NCBI GenBank assembly: GCA_022712835.1
Contig: JAFLJU010000578.1
Coordinates: forward strand, 1 to 5,157
Source: Desulfobacteraceae bacterium
Lineage (GTDB): Bacteria > Desulfobacterota > Desulfobacteria > Desulfobacterales > Desulfobacteraceae
Reading direction: 5' to 3'
DNA: 5,157 nt
Shown here: positions 1 through 5,157 of the stretch, one piece after another
Layout of the letters: every line of letters starts with the position of its first letter
Position numbering within the stretch: position 1 is the first letter of the stretch
Notes under the pieces: model-generated
Told to the model about the DNA's origin: nothing
Database searches by the model: none
The model's input: only the letters and a program-made list of their open reading frames with translations
Program-made: the position numbers and the translations under genes

Positions 1-1006
1 TCTTATGGGCTTAGGTCATATTGCCAATTATGTCCGTTTCAAGCACCATGGAAACAAAGCATTTTACGTCTATAATCAGCATTTGAATTATACCAATATC
101 TGTAAGAACCGGTGCCGATTCTGTGCCTATGCCAAGGACAACGGTGAAAAGGATTCCTATGTTTGGTCCATGGCGCAGATTGAAAAAAGGCTTATGGAAC
201 GGATTGAGGAGCCTGTGACAGAGCTTCACATTGTGGGTGGCCTCAATGAAGCCCTTAGCTTTGACTATTTTATTGATCTTTTGAAGACCGTAAAAAGAGT
301 TCGGCCAAAGGCGACCATCAAAGCCTTTACTTGTGTGGAAATCGATTATCTGTCCAAGTTGTCCGGTCTTTCCCTGGAAGAAACCGTGGGGCAGCTCAAA
401 GATGCCGGACTCGAAATGATGCCCGGCGGTGGGGCAGAGGTATTGAATACCCGGATCCATGACGCACTTTTTCCTAAAAAAATCGGTCATGATCGTTGGC
501 TTGAGATTGTGAGAACCGTTCACCGTGCCGGGATCAAGACTAATGCCACCATGCTCTATGGGCATATTGAAACCTTGGAGGAACGGGTGGATCATCTGAT
601 TGCCCTGCGGGAACTTCAGGATGAAACCCATGGATTTTCAGCCTTTATTCCCCTGGCCTTTCATTCCCAGAACACAGAGCTTTCCCATCTTCCCCCCACA
701 ACGGCCATGGATGACTTAAAAAATGTGGCAGCAGCCCGCCTGATGCTGGACAATTTTCCCCATATTAAGGCCTATTGGGTCATGATTGGAGAACCCCTTG
801 CCCAGGTGGCATTAAATTTCGGGGCCGACGATCTGGATGGAACCATCTTTGAAGAACGGATCACCCACACAGCTGGCGCCACATCTGCCAAGGGGCTGAC
901 CCAGGATCAGATGGAGGGGATGATTCGGTCCGCGGGGTTTGAACCGGTCCAGAGGGATTCTTTTTATAATCCCATTTTGAATGGAACCAAAACGAAAAAT
1001 GGATGA
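1..1006 (+). CDS. mqnE: MqnE, aminodeoxyfutalosine synthase (radical SAM), 5'-truncated
   Basis: This enzyme uses S-adenosylmethionine to add an adenosyl radical to 3-[(1-carboxyvinyl)oxy]benzoate, giving aminofutalosine in cytoplasmic menaquinone synthesis. The frame is open at the left edge (first full codon at base 2). The ATG at base 5 is internal: aligned with the MqnC encoded next door, the visible protein begins near MqnC residue 31, so about 30 residues are missing. Counting from that ATG, the CX3CX2C cluster motif is C33, C37, C40. Other landmarks are HIVGGL (75-80), PGGGAEV (140-146), ATMLYGH (181-187), DETHGF (206-211) and a C-terminal QRDSFYNP (316-323). The IPLAFH stretch (215-220) is MqnE-like, where MqnC has IPWTFQ. 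Distinguishing it from MqnC is helped by the presence of a clear MqnC 3 nt downstream. The N81-E82 pair after VGGL departs from the His-Pro seen in MqnC. The gene lies first in the visible operon; its promoter is outside the window. Confidence 0.93.
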   Translation, partial: LMGLGHIANYVRFKHHGNKAFYVYNQHLNYTNICKNRCRFCAYAKDNGEKDSYVWSMAQIEKRLMERIEEPVTELHIVGGLNEALSFDYFIDLLKTVKRVRPKATIKAFTCVEIDYLSKLSGLSLEETVGQLKDAGLEMMPGGGAEVLNTRIHDALFPKKIGHDRWLEIVRTVHRAGIKTNATMLYGHIETLEERVDHLIALRELQDETHGFSAFIPLAFHSQNTELSHLPPTTAMDDLKNVAAARLMLDNFPHIKAYWVMIGEPLAQVALNFGADDLDGTIFEERITHTAGATSAKGLTQDQMEGMIRSAGFEPVQRDSFYNPILNGTKTKNG

Positions 1007-1009
1007 CAA

Positions 1010-2059
1010 ATGAGCATAGATACGATCATCAAAAAAATAGAAAACCACGAACGGATTGACAGCAAAGAGGCACTTGATCTCTATCGAAACGCCGACCTTC
1101 TGACCCTTGGCAGTCTTGCCAACCAGAAACGGTTTTATCTTCATCCGGAAAGGCGGGTCACCTATGTGGTGGATCGGAACATCAATTATACCAATATCTG
1201 TGTGTCCGGGTGTCGGTTTTGTGCCTTTTATCAACCTCTAGAGAAGGGGTATATCCTCTCAAAACGAGAATTGAGTGATAAGATTCAGGAAACCATTGAC
1301 CTAGGGGGAACTCAGATTCTTCTCCAGGGCGGGATGCATCCGGATCTTGAAATTGATTTTTATGTGGATATGCTATCCTTTATTAAGAGTAAATTTGATA
1401 TTCATATCCATGGGTTTTCCCCCCCGGAAATTGATTTCATTGCTAAAAAATCCAATTTGTCCGTGGCCCAAACCATTGCCATCCTTAAAGAAGCAGGCCT
1501 TGCCTCCATTCCCGGAGGGGGGGCTGAAATCCTTGATGATGATATAAGGCAAAAGGTTTCTCCCAATAAATGTTTGTCAGAAGAGTGGCTGGAGGTGATG
1601 CGTCAGGCCCATCTTGTGGGGATGAGATCCAGTGCCACCATGATGTTTGGGCATCTTGAGCAGGATTTCCATATCATTGCCCACCTGGAAAAGATCCGGT
1701 CGCTCCAGGATGAAACCCATGGGTTTACAGCCTTTATCCCCTGGACCTTCCAGCCAGGGAATACAAAGATCAACGTAACAAAGAAAACCAGTGTTGAATA
1801 TCTCAAGGTGTTGGCTCTGAGCCGAATTTTTTTGGATAATATTGATAATGTCCAGGCTTCATGGGTTACCCAGGGGGATAAAATTGGTCAGACCGCCTTG
1901 TTTTTCGGTGCCAATGACATGGGCAGCACCATGATCGAGGAAAACGTTGTGGCATCGGCAGGTGTGAACTTCATGCTCCCGGAAAAGGAGTTGAAGCATT
2001 TGATCATAACCGCAGGCTTTGAGCCCCGGCAACGGGATTGTTATTACAATCTCTTATGA
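1010..2059 (+). CDS. mqnC: MqnC, cyclic dehypoxanthine futalosine synthase (radical SAM)
   Basis: This radical SAM enzyme cyclises dehypoxanthine futalosine to the spiro compound that later becomes 1,4-dihydroxy-6-naphthoate. The 349 residues are a normal full length for the family. The CX3CX2C motif is C64, C68, C71, preceded by NINYTNI. Further family landmarks are LLQGGMHPDLEIDFY (104-118), FSPPEI (136-141), IPGGGAEIL (167-175), SATMMFGHLE (208-217), LQDETHGFTAFIPWTFQP (232-249) and GANDMGSTMIEENVV (300-314). The ATG lies 3 nt after the mqnE stop. A weak Shine-Dalgarno-like GGA (1001-1003) lies 6 nt upstream, so translation is probably coupled to mqnE. The stop overlaps the next start as ATGA. 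It is a paralogue of MqnE, with short islands of identical DNA around the cluster motif and the DETHGF motif. Confidence 0.95.
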   Translation: MSIDTIIKKIENHERIDSKEALDLYRNADLLTLGSLANQKRFYLHPERRVTYVVDRNINYTNICVSGCRFCAFYQPLEKGYILSKRELSDKIQETIDLGGTQILLQGGMHPDLEIDFYVDMLSFIKSKFDIHIHGFSPPEIDFIAKKSNLSVAQTIAILKEAGLASIPGGGAEILDDDIRQKVSPNKCLSEEWLEVMRQAHLVGMRSSATMMFGHLEQDFHIIAHLEKIRSLQDETHGFTAFIPWTFQPGNTKINVTKKTSVEYLKVLALSRIFLDNIDNVQASWVTQGDKIGQTALFFGANDMGSTMIEENVVASAGVNFMLPEKELKHLIITAGFEPRQRDCYYNLL

Positions 2060-3276
2060 ACCCTGCTACCCAAAGGGTTGAGTTTATCCGTTGTTTAAAC
2101 CAGGATTTTCCTGGGGAAAGAACCGTCCATCGGGCAGGATGGGTACTCATAAACCCTTATAAGGTCATTGAAAACGGATGCGTTGAAGTTGAAAACGGCG
2201 TTATAACCGATGTTTATAAGGCTTCCCCCTCAAATACCTTGGGACTCAATATCATTGATCATGGACCCGGGGTGATCATGCCCTGTCTTATCAATGCCCA
2301 TCTTCACCTGGAATTGTCGGCGTTGAAAAATACCCTTCCTTTTGACCGGGGGTTTGGGGCTTGGGTTAAGGCGTTGCTGGAGAAACGAGACGCTTTAGGA
2401 GAGGCCGTTTTGGTAAGGGAGGCCCAAAGAGCTGCAGGCCAACTTTTTGACCAGGGGATTGGATATATAGGTGAAATATCCACCCTGGGGCTTACCAGAG
2501 AAATTGTCCAGAGTATAGGCCTTTCAGGTGTCTGGTTCCAGGAGTTTTTGGGCGCTTCCCGCCCTAAAACCCAAATTCAAAAGCAAGATCAAAAGCAAGA
2601 TCTCCTGTGGGTTTCCCTGGCTGGCCACGCCCCCCATACAACCGATCCGTTTTTGCTGCAAGAGGTCAAAAAACAGACACGGGACCTAAATCTTCCCTTT
2701 TCCATCCACCTGGCTGAGTCAGATGCGGAATCGCAATTTATATCAGGGGAAAAGGGAGAATGGAAAGAATTCCTTGCATCCAGAGGGATTGACACTGACC
2801 TGTGGCCCATTGGTTCAAAGAGCCCGGTCCAATATCTGGATGGGTTGGGTGTTCTGGATTCATCTACTCTTGCGGTTCATCTGCTCAATGTCGACCCATT
2901 GGATCTGGATATCCTTGCCCGAACCCGTACCCGGATATGCCTGTGCCCCCGAAGCAATTATAACCTTCATAAACGCTTACCGGATATCGGCAAGCTGCTG
3001 GAAAAAAAACTGGCCCCGGCACTTGGATCGGATAGCCTTGCCTCATGTGATTCCTTGAGTATTTTTGATGAGATGGGGTTTGTAAGGCATCATTATCCAA
3101 AGATTGATCCCGGGCAGATTCTTGCCATGGCAACCATTAACGGGGCCAGGGCCCTGGGGCTTTCGCATCTCACCGGGACCCTTGACAAAGGCAAGAACGC
3201 CACATTTATCTATGTGGATTTAAATGTGAAAACTAAATCAGAACTTATGGACGGCTTGATCACCCATGAAACCTAG
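2056..3276 (+). CDS. Amidohydrolase (COG0402 type), probable aminofutalosine deaminase
   Basis: This is a metal-dependent amidohydrolase of 406 residues. From the ATG at 2056 the expected metal and active-site residues are present: NAHLHLE with H82 and H84 on strand 1, GHAPHT (190-195) with H191, HLAES (218-222) with H218 and E221, AVHLLN with H275, and GSDSLAS (324-330) with D326. CPRSN (297-301) is also typical of this deaminase group. Some COG0402 members are known to deaminate aminodeoxyfutalosine to futalosine, and the position between mqnC and mqnA makes that the likely reaction. The sequence alone cannot exclude another 6-aminopurine or chlorohydrolase-like substrate. The symbol mqnX has been used for this activity, but I leave it off because the substrate is inferred. 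The ATG is chosen because it overlaps the mqnC TGA as ATGA. A TTG at 2038 would add six residues but has no better ribosome site. About 28 residues precede the usual first strand (HRAGWVL), and residues 175-182 are a QKQD duplication. Confidence 0.78.
   Translation: MNPATQRVEFIRCLNQDFPGERTVHRAGWVLINPYKVIENGCVEVENGVITDVYKASPSNTLGLNIIDHGPGVIMPCLINAHLHLELSALKNTLPFDRGFGAWVKALLEKRDALGEAVLVREAQRAAGQLFDQGIGYIGEISTLGLTREIVQSIGLSGVWFQEFLGASRPKTQIQKQDQKQDLLWVSLAGHAPHTTDPFLLQEVKKQTRDLNLPFSIHLAESDAESQFISGEKGEWKEFLASRGIDTDLWPIGSKSPVQYLDGLGVLDSSTLAVHLLNVDPLDLDILARTRTRICLCPRSNYNLHKRLPDIGKLLEKKLAPALGSDSLASCDSLSIFDEMGFVRHHYPKIDPGQILAMATINGARALGLSHLTGTLDKGKNATFIYVDLNVKTKSELMDGLITHET
2577..2602 (+). repeat. In-frame 12-bp tandem repeat inside the amidohydrolase gene
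   Basis: The unit TCAAAAGCAAGA occurs twice, at 2577-2588 and 2589-2600, and is followed by a further TC, giving a 26-bp tract. In the reading frame it encodes QKQD twice (residues 175-182 from the ATG at 2056). It sits between EFLGAS and the LLWVSLAGHAPH strand, so it probably lies in a charged surface loop. Because the unit is a multiple of three, gain or loss of copies would lengthen or shorten the loop without breaking the frame. Confidence 0.85.
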
Positions 3277-4114
3277 AATATCTTTGGGAAAAATATCTTA
3301 TATTAACGCCTCTCCTGTTTACTATGGTCTTGATAACGGGTTGCTGCCCGATTGGCTTACCATGGTTTCCGATGTCCCGTCTGCCCTTAACCGGCAAATT
3401 ATGACCGGGGAGATTGAAATTAGTCCCATATCGGCGGCATTTTATGCCATGAACCATGAAAAACTTCTTGTTCTTCCCGATCTTTCCATCTCCTGCCATG
3501 GCAACGTGTTAAGTGTTATTTGTGCCAGTAATTATGAGTTGGACGATCTGAATCAAAAAACCGTGATGTTTTCCCAGGAATCGGCCTCTGCAGCCTCTTT
3601 TTTAAAGATGATTTTTTCCCAGAGAAAGGTCTATCCTCATTTCAAAGTGGGGTCGGTGGGAGATATCAATATTATCCCTTCTGGGGTGGATGCAGTCATG
3701 GTTATTGGGGATAAAGCCCTGACCCAGCCTTGGCAGGAACGATATGTCCATTGCTTTGACCTGGGGGGTATCTGGTATGAGATGACGGGATTGCCCTTTG
3801 TGTTTGCGGTGTGGGTGGTCAGAGAATCCTTTGCAAAAAGACATCCTGAAAAGGTGGGGCAGGTCCTGGATCTGTTATATGCCTCAAAAAAACTTGGGTA
3901 TGCCCATATTGACGAAGTCATAGCAGCGGGAACCCAAAAGTTGAATTTAAGCTCTTCTCTTGTCAAACGCTACTATGACCTTTTAATCTGTGACTTGGAT
4001 CCCCTGAAAGTCACGGCCATGGAATTATTTTTTGAGTCACTCCACGAACAGAAAATATTGGATACCCTGGTAAAGGTTCGGTTTTTTAACCCCAAAAAAG
4101 AACACCATGAATGA
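3266..4114 (+). CDS. mqnA: MqnA, chorismate dehydratase
   Basis: This enzyme dehydrates chorismate to 3-[(1-carboxyvinyl)oxy]benzoate, the first committed step of the futalosine pathway, in the cytoplasm. The 282 residues match the family length, and there is no signal peptide, as expected even though the fold is that of a type II periplasmic binding protein. Family landmarks run in order: GKISYINASPVYYGL (8-22), VPSALNRQI (37-45), EISPISAAFYA (51-61), GNVLSVICAS (79-88), the serine-rich SQESASAAS (103-111), VIGDKAL (146-152) and DLGGIWYEMTGLPFVFAVW (165-183), which is close to diagnostic. The start overlaps the end of the amidohydrolase gene by 11 nt, with a weak GGACGG (3249-3254) as the only nearby ribosome-site candidate, so coupling is likely. 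It is the last gene of the visible mqn cluster; the next start is 186 nt away. Confidence 0.95.
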   Translation: MKPRISLGKISYINASPVYYGLDNGLLPDWLTMVSDVPSALNRQIMTGEIEISPISAAFYAMNHEKLLVLPDLSISCHGNVLSVICASNYELDDLNQKTVMFSQESASAASFLKMIFSQRKVYPHFKVGSVGDINIIPSGVDAVMVIGDKALTQPWQERYVHCFDLGGIWYEMTGLPFVFAVWVVRESFAKRHPEKVGQVLDLLYASKKLGYAHIDEVIAAGTQKLNLSSSLVKRYYDLLICDLDPLKVTAMELFFESLHEQKILDTLVKVRFFNPKKEHHE

Positions 4115-4149
4115 AATTCTGGAATATTACTTGACTTGGTACGGAGTTT

Positions 4150-4178
4150 TTGACTAAAACGGAATTTAGTAAATTAAT
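4150..4178 (+). promoter_or_regulatory. Putative sigma70-type promoter for the TRAP binding-protein gene
   Basis: TTGACT (4150-4155) matches five of six bases of the -35 consensus. After a 17-bp spacer, ATTAAT (4173-4178) matches four of six of the -10 consensus. This would start transcription near 4185 and leave a leader of about 115 nt before the ATG at 4301. The rest of the 186-nt spacer (4115-4300) is AT-rich with no ORF. A second TTGACT at 4131-4136 has only a poor -10 partner. The call is by eye; AT-rich DNA gives such matches often. Confidence 0.4.
4163..4175. promoter_or_regulatory. Perfect 6-1-6 palindrome, possible operator
   Basis: AATTTA (4163-4168) and TAAATT (4170-4175) are exact inverted copies around a single G. 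The palindrome lies in the spacer of the putative promoter and reaches into its -10 box, where a repressor could act. A partial copy, GAATTTTAGCAA at 4202-4213, resembles the left half GAATTTAGTAA (4162-4172). All bases but one are A or T, so chance is a real alternative. Confidence 0.3.
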
Positions 4179-4288
4179 GATCTTTATTCTTTGTAGCTAG
4201 TGAATTTTAGCAATATTTATCTTTGGGAAAAAGGCGTAGTTTTATTTTGCCTTGTCATACTTTAGCCGTTAGAAATGTTAACTTGAAA

Positions 4289-4294
4289 AAGGAG
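4289..4294 (+). promoter_or_regulatory. Strong ribosome binding site of the TRAP binding-protein gene
   Basis: AAGGAG sits 6 nt before the ATG at 4301. It is the only near-consensus Shine-Dalgarno site in the window; the mqn genes rely on weak sites and close coupling. It fixes the start of the gene and suits a protein made in large amounts for the periplasm. Confidence 0.85.
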
Positions 4295-4300
4295 ATTTCC

Positions 4301-5157
4301 ATGGAAAAGAACAACAGACGTGAATTTATTAAAAAAGTGGGTGTTGGAGCAGCAGCCGTCGGAGCTGGAATCGCAGCCAGTGCAGTCCCGGCAATGGCAA
4401 AAAAAGAAAAAACATTTCGCTGGAAAATGTGTACCACCTGGCCCCCTCATTTCCCAATGCTAGGGGAAAGTGCGGATAAGATCGCCCAATGGGTAGATGA
4501 GATGAGCGGCGGGAGATTGAAGATTGAAGTTTATGGCGGTGGAGAGCTAGTGCCTGCCATGGGGACCTTTGACGCCGTTAGCCAGGGAACGGTTGAAATG
4601 GGCCATGCGGCTTCCTATTATTGGGCGGGAAAAGTTCCGGCAGCCCAGTTTTTTGCAGCCGTACCCTTTGGATTCAATGCACAATCCATCAATGCATGGA
4701 TTTTAGCCGGTGGCGGAATGGAACTCTGGGAAGAGGTCTATTCAAAATTTAACTTGAAACCATTTCTGGCAGGAAACACCGGTGCTCAAATGGGTGGTTG
4801 GTTTAATAAAGAAATCAACTCCATGGAGGATTTTAAGGGTCTAAAAATGAGGATTCCGGGCCTAGCTGGTAAAGTCCTTGCAAAAGCAGGAGGGAGTGCC
4901 ATTCTCATGGCAGGTGGCGATATCTATACCAACCTTGAAAGAGGGGTCATTGATGCAACCGAATGGGTTGGCCCCTATCATGATTTGAAACTGGGTTTTT
5001 ATAAAGCCGCTAAATATTATTATTATCCTGGGTGGCATGAATTTGGAACGGCATTTGAATGCATGATAAACAAGGATGCATGGAATTCATTGCCCGATGA
5101 TCTTAAGGCCATTGTTGAGGCAGCAACTTATAAGAGTAATATTTGGATGTTGTCTGA
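4301..5157 (+). CDS. TRAP transporter solute-binding protein, DctP family, TakP-like, Tat-exported, 3'-truncated
   Basis: This is the periplasmic binding subunit of a TRAP transporter, which captures an organic acid for ion-driven uptake by DctQ/DctM-type membrane partners. The frame is open from the ATG at 4301 to the window edge (285 residues); relatives run to about 365, so some 80 residues are missing. The N-terminus is a twin-arginine signal: NRREFIKK (5-12), a Gly/Ala-rich core, and a likely cut after AMA (31-33). Core landmarks are GGGELVPAMGTFDAVSQGTV (79-98), AGNTGAQMGGWFN (157-169), LKMRIPGLAGKV (181-192), AGGDIY (204-209), DATEWVGPY (218-226) and YYYYPGWHE (239-247). These closely match the TakP subgroup, known for 2-oxoacids such as pyruvate. 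From memory of that family, Q163, R184, E221 and W222 align with ligand- or cation-contacting residues. The exact substrate is not determined here. It likely begins a separate operon. Confidence 0.93.
   Translation, partial: MEKNNRREFIKKVGVGAAAVGAGIAASAVPAMAKKEKTFRWKMCTTWPPHFPMLGESADKIAQWVDEMSGGRLKIEVYGGGELVPAMGTFDAVSQGTVEMGHAASYYWAGKVPAAQFFAAVPFGFNAQSINAWILAGGGMELWEEVYSKFNLKPFLAGNTGAQMGGWFNKEINSMEDFKGLKMRIPGLAGKVLAKAGGSAILMAGGDIYTNLERGVIDATEWVGPYHDLKLGFYKAAKYYYYPGWHEFGTAFECMINKDAWNSLPDDLKAIVEAATYKSNIWMLS

Noticed and set aside
5..7. ATG at base 5 as the true start of mqnE
   Set aside because: The frame is open to the left edge, and alignment with MqnC shows the protein entering at about residue 31 of the fold. 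The gene begins upstream of the window.
11..1234. Long open frames on the minus strand opposite mqnE and the mqnC start
   Set aside because: They lie antisense to clearly conserved radical SAM coding sequence, overlap each other, and encode no recognisable motifs. They are by-products of the coding strand's codon use.
2723..3058. Open frame of 111 codons in a second + frame within the amidohydrolase gene
   Set aside because: It is fully nested in a gene with intact active-site motifs and shows no family features of its own.
4080..4091. GGTT-TTTT-AACC hairpin at the 3' end of mqnA as a terminator
   Set aside because: The stem is only 4 bp, lies inside the coding sequence, and is followed by CCCAAAAAAG instead of a T-run on the + strand.
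4137..4153. Sigma54-type promoter starting at TGGTAC
   Set aside because: The GG (4138-4139) has TT, not GC, at the required distance, so the -12 element is missing.
4131..4159. First TTGACT (4131) as the main promoter
   Set aside because: The best -10 at 16-17 bp spacing matches only two or three of six bases, poorer than the pair starting at 4150.
4231..4253. AAGGC...GCCTT hairpin in the spacer as a terminator or riboswitch element
   Set aside because: The stem is 5-6 bp with an 11-13 nt loop and no following U-run, too weak to call.
3266..5157. MqnA as a component of the TRAP transporter because both have a binding-protein-type fold
   Set aside because: MqnA lacks a signal peptide and carries diagnostic chorismate dehydratase motifs. 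The fold similarity is known for the family and does not imply transport.

Overview
The window carries most of a menaquinone (vitamin K2) biosynthesis gene cluster of the futalosine type, followed by the start of a TRAP-transporter gene. All genes are on the + strand. Both ends cut through a gene: the first CDS lacks its beginning and the last lacks its end. The base composition is moderate (high 40s % GC by eye). The mix of the futalosine route with a Tat-exported TRAP solute-binding protein would fit an anaerobic, menaquinone-using Gram-negative bacterium. A sulfate reducer of the Desulfobacterales is my best guess. This is inference from gene content and style; no rRNA or other marker is present to confirm it.

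Bases 1-4114 hold four tightly packed genes. They are mqnE (aminofutalosine synthase, 5'-truncated), mqnC (cyclic dehypoxanthine futalosine synthase), a COG0402-type amidohydrolase that is probably the aminofutalosine deaminase, and mqnA (chorismate dehydratase). The junctions are a 3-nt gap, a 4-nt ATGA overlap and an 11-nt overlap, so they almost certainly form one operon with translational coupling. In pathway order, MqnA makes 3-[(1-carboxyvinyl)oxy]benzoate from chorismate and MqnE joins it to SAM-derived adenosine to give aminofutalosine. The amidohydrolase would deaminate that to futalosine. A hydrolase not in this window (MqnB) would release hypoxanthine, and MqnC would cyclise the product. 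MqnD and the later prenylation and methylation steps are also outside the window.

Bases 4115-4300 are an AT-rich, gene-free spacer. It has one plausible sigma70-type promoter overlapping a perfect 6-1-6 palindrome, and a strong ribosome binding site just before the next gene. I see no convincing intrinsic terminator in it.

Bases 4301-5157 encode the first 285 residues of a DctP-family TRAP solute-binding protein with a clear twin-arginine signal peptide. It resembles the 2-oxoacid-binding TakP subgroup. It probably begins a separate transcription unit, with the membrane subunits expected downstream.

I do not see an undescribed system here. The points worth a second look are the deaminase assignment, a small in-frame tandem repeat inside that gene, the palindrome in the spacer, and a 15-nt repeat shared by the spacer and the mqnA start.
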